Positions 1 through 7,911 of a stretch of 64,000 bases of DNA are shown here, piece by piece (position 1 is the first letter of the stretch; the number at the start of each line of letters is the position of its first letter). Under the pieces are notes generated by a model. It had not been told where the DNA came from. It saw only the letters and a program-made list of their open reading frames with translations, and searched no databases. Made by a program: the position numbers and the translations under genes. The stretch lies in assembly GCF_900176405.1 (NCBI RefSeq), contig NZ_FWXJ01000002.1, positions 62,001 through 126,000 on the forward strand. The letters run 5' to 3'. Origin of the DNA: Polynucleobacter kasalickyi (lineage in GTDB: Bacteria > Pseudomonadota > Gammaproteobacteria > Burkholderiales > Burkholderiaceae).

Positions 1-1245
1 ATAACGTTTACTGTCCAAGACCTGTTCGAGGCCCGCAGCCAATGCTAACAAGGTCTTACCGGTACCTGCTTGGCCTAGTAAAGAAACAAAATCAACCTCA
101 GGACTCATCAATAAGTTGAGCGCAAAATTTTGTTCACGGTTACGAGCCGTTACGCTCCACACATTGTTTTTCTGATGCGAGAAATCTTTTAGGGTTTGTA
201 GTAAAGCAGTTTTACCATTAATTTCTTTAACTTGGGCATAAAAGGGCGTACTACCATCGCTGTTTTCTTGGTAAACAAACTGATTTACCATCATCGAGTT
301 GACGAGAGGACCTGTGACCCGGTAAAACATCGTGCCTGATTTACCATCCGCCCAACTTTCCATTCCTTTGCCATGCTTCGGCCAAAAATCAACCGGTAAT
401 TGCAATACGCCAGCGTACATCAGATCACGATCTTCTAAAACTTGATCATTAAAGTAATCTTCAGCTGGTAACCCAAGCGCGCGGGCTTTAATCCGCATAT
501 TGATATCTTTAGATACCAGGACTACTTCTTTATCCGGATGGGTCTCTTGCAACGAACGGACCACACCCAAAATCATATTATCGCCTTTACCCTCTGGTAA
601 ACCTTCTGGCAATTTGAATTCTTTTAAGTCGGTTTGGAAAAATAATTTACCAGTGGCATCTTTGTTCCCTAATTTATCTAAGGGAATCCCTTCATTGAGC
701 AGTCCACTGGTAGTGTCGACGAGACCGTCTAAGGCACGACTGACAGAACGGGCATTTCTAGCAACTTCACTCATCCCTTTTTTATGATTATCTAATTCTT
801 CCAAGGTGGTCATTGGTAAATAAACATCATGCTCTTCAAAACGGAACAATGAAGACGGATCGTGCATCAGTACGTTCGTGTCGAGGACAAACAGGCGTTT
901 TTTAGTTGAAACCGTGGTACTCACTCTGGCTCTGGAAGAGCGAGGAGTTTCTTGACGTGGCGCCTTATTGGTCTCTTTTGGAAATGATTTTGCTATTTTG
1001 GTGGCGGCATTCTCGGTCGATTTTCTCGGCGAAGTATGTTGCGTGTTCTTTGGCAAATTGTGCGGCGTTTGATGTGGCGCAGTATGTGGCATCGCTTCTT
1101 CTGGCTCAAAAGTAGCCAGGAAGCTTTCGTCATCCTCAACTACTGCCACCACTTGAGGCTTTGGTGGTTTTTTGAGTTCAGGTTTACGCATGCGGGGTAA
1201 ATTGAGTTCATCAGCTGCTTGGTTGGGTGCTGGGGGCAAAGGCAT
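1..1245 (-). CDS. PhoH-family ATPase with N-terminal PIN domain (partial, C-terminus outside window)
   Basis: This is a predicted ATP-driven RNA-processing protein of the PIN–PhoH (PhoH2-like) type. 415 codons lie in the window and the frame is still open at base 1, so the C-terminal part is missing. Residues 1–115 are a Pro/Lys-rich, low-complexity linker. A PIN ribonuclease domain starts near residue 116 with KRLFVLDTNVLMHD, where Asp122 is the first acidic metal ligand. The PhoH ATPase begins near residue 380, with the Walker A motif GQAGTGKT at 391–398. The start was set at the ATG at 1245, because the ATG 4 bases upstream is in another frame and hits a stop after 12 codons. It is the last gene of the minus-strand block, about 260 bases after bcp. 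PIN–PhoH fusions are known in bacteria as RNA helicase/nuclease proteins; the cellular role here is inferred. Confidence 0.9.
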   Translation of the reverse strand, partial: MPLPPAPNQAADELNLPRMRKPELKKPPKPQVVAVVEDDESFLATFEPEEAMPHTAPHQTPHNLPKNTQHTSPRKSTENAATKIAKSFPKETNKAPRQETPRSSRARVSTTVSTKKRLFVLDTNVLMHDPSSLFRFEEHDVYLPMTTLEELDNHKKGMSEVARNARSVSRALDGLVDTTSGLLNEGIPLDKLGNKDATGKLFFQTDLKEFKLPEGLPEGKGDNMILGVVRSLQETHPDKEVVLVSKDINMRIKARALGLPAEDYFNDQVLEDRDLMYAGVLQLPVDFWPKHGKGMESWADGKSGTMFYRVTGPLVNSMMVNQFVYQENSDGSTPFYAQVKEINGKTALLQTLKDFSHQKNNVWSVTARNREQNFALNLLMSPEVDFVSLLGQAGTGKTLLALAAGLEQVLDSKRY

Positions 1246-1504
1246 GCATTAACTCCTATAGGGTTCGTTGTAAACGGTGAATCGATGTGAGATAAAAATA
1301 GGAGAGAGATTCCCGTTAAAAATTCTAGCGGGATCCACTTGACTGAATCTTGGTTGATTGGAGGTGTTTCGATAAATCAGAAACTGCAGAATACTTCGCA
1401 AATCTTTTGGGGGTAATGCTCTGTCTTGAGAAAGTACATCAAGAATGTTGGTAAATGAGGGCTTACAACGTTTTCTTCGCATTAAGAATACATTAGCCCA
1501 AATT

Positions 1505-1972
1505 TCAAGACAATGCAACCACTGTTTTTAAAACCTCTTCCACATGACCTGGGACTTTGATACCACGCCATTCATGCTGTAAAACACCTTTAGAATCAAA
1601 CAAGAAAGTACTTCTCTCGAGGCCTCTTACTTGTTTACCGTACATATTTTTCATTTTCATGACGGCGAAGATGTTGCATAAAACTTCCTCTACGTCCGCC
1701 ACTAATTCAAAGGGTAATTCATGCTTCAATTTAAAGTTTTCGTGGGATTTTAAGGAATCGCGTGATACGCCGACAATGACAGCATTCGCTTGGGTAAACG
1801 CTTCAATCGTGTCTCTAAAATTACCTGCTTCTACCGTACATCCCGGTGTAGCATCTTTCGGATAAAAATATAAAACAAGCTTTTTGCCAAGAAAAGAATT
1901 TGGTTCAAAGACCAAACCTGAAGTCGCTGGAATAGCACACTGGGGGATTGCTTCGCCAATTTTCACTGTCAT
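1505..1972 (-). CDS. bcp: Thioredoxin-dependent peroxiredoxin, Bcp/PrxQ type
   Basis: A cytoplasmic peroxiredoxin that reduces H2O2 and organic peroxides. The protein has 155 residues, typical of the family. The active-site signature YPKDATPGCT places the peroxidatic cysteine at Cys45. The resolving cysteine found five residues later in E. coli Bcp (Cys50) is Gly50 here. The other cysteines are Cys12 and Cys99 (in VEEVLCNIF), so this is either a 1-Cys enzyme or one that resolves through Cys99. The motif YGKQVRGLERSTFLFD is typical of Bcp. The ATG at 1972 has AAGGA seven bases upstream. The gene lies between arnD and the PhoH gene on the same strand; its link to the aminoarabinose genes is positional only. 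Confidence 0.93.
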   Translation of the reverse strand: MTVKIGEAIPQCAIPATSGLVFEPNSFLGKKLVLYFYPKDATPGCTVEAGNFRDTIEAFTQANAVIVGVSRDSLKSHENFKLKHELPFELVADVEEVLCNIFAVMKMKNMYGKQVRGLERSTFLFDSKGVLQHEWRGIKVPGHVEEVLKTVVALS

Positions 1973-2081
1973 TTTTAAGTCCTTGTTGAATTAATTAAGC
2001 TGATTGTGCCAAGTATTAAATTGAAACCAAATAAGCGACTCGCATCTGCACTGAGCATTTTACCTGTTTGCAAATGATAAA

Positions 2082-3014
2082 TTAAATCGCATACTCGTCG
2101 GGCATTCGCATTAATTCCCCACTGCGATTAGGGATTTCTCCCCAAGTAAAAGGTAATTCTGCTAAATGTCGCAATTGCCCAGTTTTTTGCCAAGAAAGAT
2201 GTAATTCTTGCATACTAACTAAGTCATGTCCTTGGCTCATCCAACCAATCAGGAGTTGTTTGAACAGGGGTAAAAACTTTTGACCCTCTAATTCAGCATG
2301 TAAGGTAAAGACTTGGTCGTTTGGGTTATTAGCCGTCAATGTGAGTAAATGCGCAATGACTTCTTCACCCGTCATATCATCTACCCCAATTAATTCGTCT
2401 AAGGTGGGCAGGGTGGTGGGGTACTGAATATGCTCGCAAGTCTTGAGTCCGTCTAACTTTACACGGTAAGGTACTAAGTTGAGTGGTGCACGACCATCTG
2501 AGGAGTACTTGATCTGCCATGTATCTAAGTGTGCCAGAGCAGTAGCGTTCATTTGCCAACCCGCCGCACCATGCGTTTGGGGCGTGGTTTGGAAAATCTC
2601 ACCAAACCGATCCCAAGCGCAGTTCATTTGGCGCAGGGTCCACTCGGGCGTTGCGTCTCTTACATAGTCTTGCCAAACGCGATGATCCCAGGTATGAATA
2701 CCCACTTCATGGCCACTGCTTGCGACGGAGCGCATTTCTGCGCGCGCTTTTACACCAATATCTGGTGCAGGCAATAAAACCCCGTAACTCAGGGTTTTGA
2801 GACCGTAGTGTTCAATTACCGAGGTACGAGAAACTTTTTGAAAAAAACCAGGCCTAAAGATGTTTTTGAGGGCCCAGCCAGTATGATCAAAACCTAAGCT
2901 AAATAAGAAAGTAGCCTGAATACGACATTCATCAAGTAGCTGTTGTAGACGTGGAACACCTTCTTGGGTTCCGCGTAATGTATCTACATCGACTTTAAGG
3001 GCAATTCTTGCCAT
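2082..3014 (-). CDS. arnD: 4-deoxy-4-formamido-L-arabinose-phosphoundecaprenol deformylase ArnD
   Basis: ArnD removes the formyl group from undecaprenyl-phosphate-L-Ara4FN to give undecaprenyl-phosphate-L-Ara4N, at the cytoplasmic face of the inner membrane. The protein has 310 residues. Its N-terminus RIALKVDVDTLRGTQEGVPRL aligns by eye with the E. coli ArnD start (RIDVDTFRGTREGVPRL). The polysaccharide-deacetylase metal motif HTWDHRVWQ is present near residue 107, followed by AAGW and FTLHAELEG. The start ATG overlaps the stop of the upstream dehydrogenase by one base (TAATG), which indicates translational coupling. It completes the arn pathway encoded upstream. Confidence 0.92.
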   Translation of the reverse strand: MARIALKVDVDTLRGTQEGVPRLQQLLDECRIQATFLFSLGFDHTGWALKNIFRPGFFQKVSRTSVIEHYGLKTLSYGVLLPAPDIGVKARAEMRSVASSGHEVGIHTWDHRVWQDYVRDATPEWTLRQMNCAWDRFGEIFQTTPQTHGAAGWQMNATALAHLDTWQIKYSSDGRAPLNLVPYRVKLDGLKTCEHIQYPTTLPTLDELIGVDDMTGEEVIAHLLTLTANNPNDQVFTLHAELEGQKFLPLFKQLLIGWMSQGHDLVSMQELHLSWQKTGQLRHLAELPFTWGEIPNRSGELMRMPDEYAI

Positions 3015-4060
3015 TAATGGTCCACTAAACTGCGGGCATGGACCACATCATTGCGATAGGCTTCGAAAATATGTTCGAGAGCATCTTCCATCGTCGTCGT
3101 TGGCTTCCAACCTAACTCGTTCATGGTATTTTCGATTTTAGGGACACGGTTTTGGACATCTTGATAGCCTGTGCCGTAATAAGCATTCGCAGTCGTTTCC
3201 TGAATTTGTACTAACTTGGCAGAAGCTTGATATTCAGGAATACGATTAGCAATCGTGAGCATCATATTGGCCAACTCTTTGACAGAATGGTTATTGCTTG
3301 GATTACCAATGTTGTAAATTTTGCCGTTTGCAATATCATTTTTATTTTCTAGGATTAAAGCCAAAGCGTCGATCCCGTCGTTGATATAAGTAAAGGCTCT
3401 TTTTTGCATTCCACCGTCGACCAAATTAATTGGTTCACCACGGACGATATGACCTAAAAACTGCGTCACCACTCTAGAGGAACCTTCTTTGGCGGTGTAA
3501 ATACTATCTAAACCAGGGCCAATCCAGTTAAATGGGCGGAACAAAGTAAAGCGCAAGCCTTCCATGCCGTAACCCCAAATCACACGATCCATTAACTGTT
3601 TTGCACAGGCATAAATCCATCTTGGTTTATTGATTGGACCATAAATGAGAGGCGAGGATTCAGGATCAAACTCAGCGTCGGTACTCATGCCATAAACTTC
3701 CGAAGTGGAAGGAAAGACTAGATGTTTGCCATACTTATGGGCCGAACGTACGATCGGTAAATTAGCTTCAAAGTCGAGTTCAAATACTTTCAGTGGTTGT
3801 TGCACGTAGGTCGCTGGTGTGGCAATGGCAACGAGTGGCAAGATCACGTCACATTTGCGCACATGATATTCCACCCACTCTTTATTAATCGTAATATCGC
3901 CTTCGAAAAAATGCATTCTAGGGTGATTGACGATATCGCCGAGACGGTCGTTTTGCATATCCATGCCATACACTTCCCAATCAGTTGTCTCAAGGATACG
4001 TTTGGAAAGATGGTGGCCGATAAAACCGTTCACACCTAAAATTAAGATTTTTTTAGTCAT
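3014..4060 (-). CDS. UDP-glucuronate decarboxylase half of ArnA (separate gene)
   Basis: Oxidative decarboxylation of UDP-glucuronate to UDP-4-keto-arabinose, the first step towards L-Ara4N. In E. coli this is the C-terminal domain of the ArnA fusion; here it is a free-standing 348-residue protein. It begins with the Rossmann motif ILILGVNGFIGHHL (GxxGxxG). The SDR catalytic Ser/Thr–Tyr–Lys set appears as FPSTSEVYGM and YACAKQLMDR, and FRPFNWIGPG and YQDVQNR follow as in E. coli ArnA. It lies 59 bases downstream of the formyltransferase half and overlaps arnD by one base. It could also be named ArnA2 or ArnA_DH. Family assignment is strong. Whether the two halves assemble into one complex is unknown. 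Confidence 0.92.
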   Translation of the reverse strand: MTKKILILGVNGFIGHHLSKRILETTDWEVYGMDMQNDRLGDIVNHPRMHFFEGDITINKEWVEYHVRKCDVILPLVAIATPATYVQQPLKVFELDFEANLPIVRSAHKYGKHLVFPSTSEVYGMSTDAEFDPESSPLIYGPINKPRWIYACAKQLMDRVIWGYGMEGLRFTLFRPFNWIGPGLDSIYTAKEGSSRVVTQFLGHIVRGEPINLVDGGMQKRAFTYINDGIDALALILENKNDIANGKIYNIGNPSNNHSVKELANMMLTIANRIPEYQASAKLVQIQETTANAYYGTGYQDVQNRVPKIENTMNELGWKPTTTMEDALEHIFEAYRNDVVHARSLVDH

Positions 4061-4119
4061 ATTGAGAAGTTAGCCTCGGATATTAGAAAAGGGAAATACT
4101 GTTAACAATACTCAGTATT

Positions 4120-5061
4120 TTAAGCGTTTGTAAGATTGTTCAGTAATTTTTGTAGGTTCTGCGCGTTGATGACGGCGTCATTCAGTCGTAGCTCCTCAAT
4201 CAAGAGACCTCCAAAATCAGCACAAACGCCAATAATTTGCTCATTTTGGACCCGGAGTCCTAAGCCCATTGAACTTGGTAAAGAGTACGGTGGAAGCTTT
4301 TTTGCCTTGGTCACAATGAGTTGGTTTTTGCCTAGCATGGTAAATGCTCCAGGGTATGGCGGGGCTACTGCTCGGTACAGGTTATAAACATCCGCAGAAC
4401 TTGACTCCCAATGAATCAGACCATCAGCTGGTTTTCGACCGCCAAAGTAACTACCCTTTGATAAATCATTAGGACTTCTTGGCATCTGGCCACGAATCAG
4501 TGCAGGTAAGACTTTTTGTAAGGCCGTCACTGCGGCAAGACTGACCTCATTGAAAACTTCATAGGCAGTTTGGTCTGGACCGATGGCGACTGCCTCTTGG
4601 CTGACGATATCGCCTGCATCAGGTTTGACTTCCATCACGTGCAAAGTTGCCCCTGTTTCGGTTTCACCATGAATGACGGCCCAGTTCACAGGTACCCGTC
4701 CACGATACTTTGGCAGGAGTGAACCATGCATATTAAGGGCGGCAAGCTGAGCAAGTGCCAATACTTGGGTTGGAATCATTTGCCTGAAATAAAATGAAAA
4801 CAAATAATCTGGCTGTATCCTGGCAATTTGCGCTTGAATGTCGGGCTGATGAAGATCAGGATCAAGCAGAATTGGAATCTGATGTTTTTGACATAAGGCT
4901 GCCACCGATTCAAACCAAATATTTTCCTCAGGATTATCAGCGTGCGAAATCACGAGAGGGATTTCAAATCCGCCATCAATTAAGGCTTGTAAACACCGCA
5001 CCCCAACTGTATGGTACGCAAATACTACCGCGGTTTTATGACTCGTCGTCAAGCGTATCAC
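4120..5061 (-). CDS. UDP-L-Ara4N formyltransferase half of ArnA (separate gene)
   Basis: Transfers a formyl group from 10-formyl-tetrahydrofolate to UDP-L-Ara4N; this is the N-terminal activity of E. coli ArnA. The reading frame gives 313 residues from a GTG at 5061. The catalytic triad is intact: Asn110 and His112 in NMHGSLLPKYRGR, and Asp148 in KPDAGD, matching E. coli Asn102, His104 and Asp140 with a constant offset of 8. The frame overlaps the end of arnC by 26 bases. A TTG at 5052 is an alternative start, with AAGGGTG about six bases upstream, and would give a length closer to the E. coli domain. The protein ends where the E. coli linker to the dehydrogenase domain begins, so the two activities are split. 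Confidence 0.91.
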   Translation of the reverse strand: MIRLTTSHKTAVVFAYHTVGVRCLQALIDGGFEIPLVISHADNPEENIWFESVAALCQKHQIPILLDPDLHQPDIQAQIARIQPDYLFSFYFRQMIPTQVLALAQLAALNMHGSLLPKYRGRVPVNWAVIHGETETGATLHVMEVKPDAGDIVSQEAVAIGPDQTAYEVFNEVSLAAVTALQKVLPALIRGQMPRSPNDLSKGSYFGGRKPADGLIHWESSSADVYNLYRAVAPPYPGAFTMLGKNQLIVTKAKKLPPYSLPSSMGLGLRVQNEQIIGVCADFGGLLIEELRLNDAVINAQNLQKLLNNLTNA

Positions 5062-6073
5062 CCTTGTTCATTGCCTCTTCCTCAAGGACACCCATCACAA
5101 TATAACGGGGACGTTTACGGACTTGTTCATAAATACGACCGACATATTCTCCAAGCAAGCCCACTCCAAATAACAAGACACCGAGCAGGAAAAAGTTGAG
5201 GGCGAAGAGGGTAAAGACGCCCTCTACTTCGGCACCAATAATAAAACGTCTAACTAACAGTAATACAAAGAGAAAAGCGGAGGCAATGGCCAGCAAAATT
5301 CCGATTAAAGAAAAGGCCTGAAGCGGCATCACAGAAAAGCCCGTCACCAAATCAAAATTTAAACGAATCAGTTGGTATAAAGAGTATTTTGACTCACCTG
5401 CAAAGCGTTCTTCATGTTTAATTTCAATCTCTACCCGTTTGCTCGCATAGGTAAATCCAAGTGCTGGGATAAAAGTATTAATTTCTTTACTTTTTTTCAT
5501 TAAATTGACCACCCGACGATCATAACCGCGCATCATGCAACCTTGGTCAGTCATCGTGATGCGTGTAATACGGTCTCTTAATTGATTCATCGCGCGCGAT
5601 GCATAGCGTCTGAAAAAACTATCTTTGCGGGCAACTCGGATCGTGCCAACGTAGTCGTAACCTTCAATTAATAACTCGGCAATCCGAATAATCTCTTCGG
5701 GCGGATTTTGTAAATCGGCATCCAAGGTAATAAGGTAGTCGCCATTGGAATAGGAAAAGCCGGCCATAATAGCCATATGTTGGCCAAAATTACCGTTAAA
5801 TAGCACAACTCTTGTCGTGTCCGGGCGTTGCTCAAATTGCTTTCCTAATAGTTGTGCTGACTGATCGCGACTGCCATCGTTAATAAAAACGACTTCATAG
5901 CGCACATTCAGAGCAATCACCATCGCATCTAAGGCAGGATATAGGCGGTCAAACAGGGCCTGTAAGCCATCTTCCTCGTTATAAACTGGGATCACTATGG
6001 AGATCAGTGGATGCGCCGGCTTGGGAGGGATCAAATGATCGATCGAGGTGCTACGAATGATATTTTTTGACAT
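5036..6073 (-). CDS. arnC: Undecaprenyl-phosphate 4-deoxy-4-formamido-L-arabinose transferase ArnC
   Basis: A family 2 glycosyltransferase that attaches formylated aminoarabinose to undecaprenyl phosphate at the inner membrane. It has 345 residues. The GT-A domain starts at ISIVIPVYNEEDGLQALF and carries the DxD-type motif TLDADLQNPPEE and the conserved TMTDQGCMMRGY. Two hydrophobic segments near the C-terminus (about residues 230–260 and 275–305) are the expected membrane anchors. The C-terminus IVMGVLEEE resembles ArnC. A 233-base gap with a tandem repeat separates it from arnB, and its end overlaps the formyltransferase gene. Related polyprenyl-phosphate transferases such as GtrB look similar, but the neighbours decide for ArnC. 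Confidence 0.92.
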   Translation of the reverse strand: MSKNIIRSTSIDHLIPPKPAHPLISIVIPVYNEEDGLQALFDRLYPALDAMVIALNVRYEVVFINDGSRDQSAQLLGKQFEQRPDTTRVVLFNGNFGQHMAIMAGFSYSNGDYLITLDADLQNPPEEIIRIAELLIEGYDYVGTIRVARKDSFFRRYASRAMNQLRDRITRITMTDQGCMMRGYDRRVVNLMKKSKEINTFIPALGFTYASKRVEIEIKHEERFAGESKYSLYQLIRLNFDLVTGFSVMPLQAFSLIGILLAIASAFLFVLLLVRRFIIGAEVEGVFTLFALNFFLLGVLLFGVGLLGEYVGRIYEQVRKRPRYIVMGVLEEEAMNKGDTLDDES

Positions 6074-6224
6074 AGCCTGATTTTAAATCTTTTTTGTGAA
6101 GTAACTATAAAAAATGTCTAGAAAAAGTATCCAGATCGCTGTCCCAGACCAATACGCTCAAAAGTAGATAAGATATGCCGCAGTTCCGATGGGCATCCAC
6201 CGCTTGCAAGAAAGACTCTGTAAC

Positions 6225-6286
6225 ACGCATGCGCATAATATACGCATGCGCATAATATACGCATACGCATAATATACGCATACGCA
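6225..6286. repeat. 17-bp tandem repeat, about 3.6 copies, between arnB and arnC
   Basis: Three complete 17-base units (ACGCATGCGCATAATAT, 6225–6241, 6242–6258 and 6259–6275) are followed by a partial fourth copy. Units 1 and 2 are identical; unit 3 and the partial copy carry one change (GCATGCGC to GCATACGC). Each unit contains a self-complementary core. The array lies in the 233-base gap upstream of arnC, just after the arnB stop. A function in arn expression is possible but not shown. Confidence 0.9.
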
Positions 6287-6306
6287 ATACTTACACTGAG
6301 CGTACT

Positions 6307-7485
6307 CTAAGCGTGTCCTAAGGCAGAGCGCATAGCGTTTTCCAAACTGGTCACAACGCGTTCTACATCGGCATGCGTCATCTGTGCAAACAAGGGCAAG
6401 GTGACAATCGATTTACCCACGCGTACTGCCTGCGGAGTGGCCTGAGGGTCATAGCCGAGCTCGCGGTAGAGAGCAAATTGCGTAATGATGGGGTAGTGCA
6501 AACCACAGCCAATCTGCTGATCTTTCATTTTTTGCATGATGTCAGCGCGATGACTTTGCCGGGCCTCTAAGGCCTCAATCGGTAACACTACTTGAAACAT
6601 GTGCCAATTGGAGTTTGTGAAATCTGCGATCGGTAATTGCAAGCCCATGGTAGCTAAGCTGGTTTTAGCAAAACAGTCAAAATAATGCTGTGCTAACACT
6701 TTGCGCTGGGCTGTGAAGTCGTCCAGCTTCGCAAATTGGTGTAAGCCAATCACGGCATTGACATCCGTTAAATTGTGTTTGCCACCAAGTACATCTACTT
6801 CCATGCCATCAAGACCAGTGCGAGTGACCCCTTGTAAGCGGTATTTACTGGCTAGAATGGCTTCTTCTTCGGTATTCATGACGAGGCAACCACCTTCAAT
6901 ACTGGTGATATTTTTATTGGCCTGAAAACTGAAACTCACTAAATCAGAACGTGTATTTTGATTAGTCCCAATCAAGTTGCCCTGCCATGAACTACCTAAT
7001 GCTTGGGCGGCATCTTCAATCACTCGCAACTGGTGTTTGTCAGCAATGGCATATAGTGCATCTAAATCAACCGGCAAACCTGCCAGATAGACGGGCATGA
7101 TGGCTTTCGTAGCGGGCGTAATGGCTTGTTCAATTAGCTGAAGATTAATATTGCGGGTGTGCGGATCGACATCCACAAAGACGGGTTTTGCACCCACGGT
7201 CAAAATCACATTAGAGGTGGATACCCAAGAGATAGGGGTGGTAATTACTTCATCGCCAGGGCCAATTCCGGCAATTCTTAAGGCGATTTCCATGGTGGCG
7301 GTACCGTTAGCAAAACAACGCACGGGCCTGCCCCCAAAATAGTTGGACAAGGTTTTTTCTAAAGCAGCACATTGAGGACCCGTCGTAATCCAACCGGAAC
7401 GCAATACTTCGCCTACGGCCGCGATGGTTTCTTCATCAATCGTCGGTTTGGTAAATGGCAAAAAAGGTAATGGAGTATTAGTCAT
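6307..7485 (-). CDS. arnB: UDP-4-amino-4-deoxy-L-arabinose aminotransferase ArnB
   Basis: A PLP-dependent aminotransferase of the DegT/DnrJ/EryC1/StrS family that converts UDP-4-keto-arabinose to UDP-L-Ara4N using glutamate. The ATG at 7485 gives 392 residues, close to E. coli ArnB, and the N-terminus PFLPFTKPTIDEETI matches the E. coli start. The frame stays open further upstream, but that part overlaps the transporter gene and has no family resemblance. SGWITTGP, TPISWVSTSN and the PLP lysine Lys191 in FSFQANKN are present. HxxYPI and the C-terminal LPLFAQMTHADV also fit ArnB. The gene follows the ArnE-like transporter. Confidence 0.92.
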   Translation of the reverse strand: MTNTPLPFLPFTKPTIDEETIAAVGEVLRSGWITTGPQCAALEKTLSNYFGGRPVRCFANGTATMEIALRIAGIGPGDEVITTPISWVSTSNVILTVGAKPVFVDVDPHTRNINLQLIEQAITPATKAIMPVYLAGLPVDLDALYAIADKHQLRVIEDAAQALGSSWQGNLIGTNQNTRSDLVSFSFQANKNITSIEGGCLVMNTEEEAILASKYRLQGVTRTGLDGMEVDVLGGKHNLTDVNAVIGLHQFAKLDDFTAQRKVLAQHYFDCFAKTSLATMGLQLPIADFTNSNWHMFQVVLPIEALEARQSHRADIMQKMKDQQIGCGLHYPIITQFALYRELGYDPQATPQAVRVGKSIVTLPLFAQMTHADVERVVTSLENAMRSALGHA

Positions 7486-7511
7486 AGTAGGTAGTCTAAT
7501 AAAAGTAGTGA

Positions 7512-7883
7512 TTAAGATCTTGCCAAAATATACACGCCGACTAAGATAATCCCGATGGCTAGTAGTCTTTGCGTGGAGAGGACTTCGCCAAATAAATAAT
7601 AGGCGGCAATCGCATTGACGACATAGCCCAGCGATAACAGGGGATAAGCAATCGAGACATCTACTCTGGATAGACCAGCAATCCAAGTGAGTACCGATAA
7701 GCCGTATAAAGCAAGTCCACCCAAGATGGGTAAATTCGTGCCGAGTTGGAGGAGGGTTGGGAGGAGGGTCGCGGGGGCTAGTGAAACTTCACCCAAACGA
7801 TTGGCACCAGCCTTGAGAAGAAGTTGGGCACAGGCATTCAGTAAGATCCCTGCAAACAAATAAGAAAAACTCGTTAGATTCAT
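7512..7883 (-). CDS. Small EamA/SMR-type membrane protein, ArnE-like
   Basis: A 123-residue integral membrane protein with four hydrophobic segments (about residues 2–20, 38–58, 70–90 and 98–120). Its size and position beside arnT suggest an ArnE/ArnF-like subunit that flips undecaprenyl-phosphate-L-Ara4N across the inner membrane. Only one such gene is present, whereas E. coli uses the ArnE–ArnF pair. The ATG at 7883 was chosen because the longer frame would run 29 bases into arnT and its extra 19 residues are polar and unlike the family; AAGG lies upstream of this ATG. The motifs NACAQLLLKAG and VSIAYPLLSLGYV are typical of EamA/SMR half-transporters. Function is inferred from context. Confidence 0.8.
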   Translation of the reverse strand: MNLTSFSYLFAGILLNACAQLLLKAGANRLGEVSLAPATLLPTLLQLGTNLPILGGLALYGLSVLTWIAGLSRVDVSIAYPLLSLGYVVNAIAAYYLFGEVLSTQRLLAIGIILVGVYILARS

Positions 7884-7911
7884 AGATGAGGGCCTTGGGC
7901 GATAGCTTACT

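Noticed and set aside
1249-1518. 89-codon minus-strand frame between bcp and the PhoH gene
   Set aside because: The translation looks random, it overlaps the end of bcp, and no ribosome-binding site or family pattern was seen. The 259-base gap is taken as non-coding.
6105-6287. 60-codon frame upstream of arnC
   Set aside because: Its repetitive MRMRILCVCVYY-type start is produced by the 17-bp tandem repeat.
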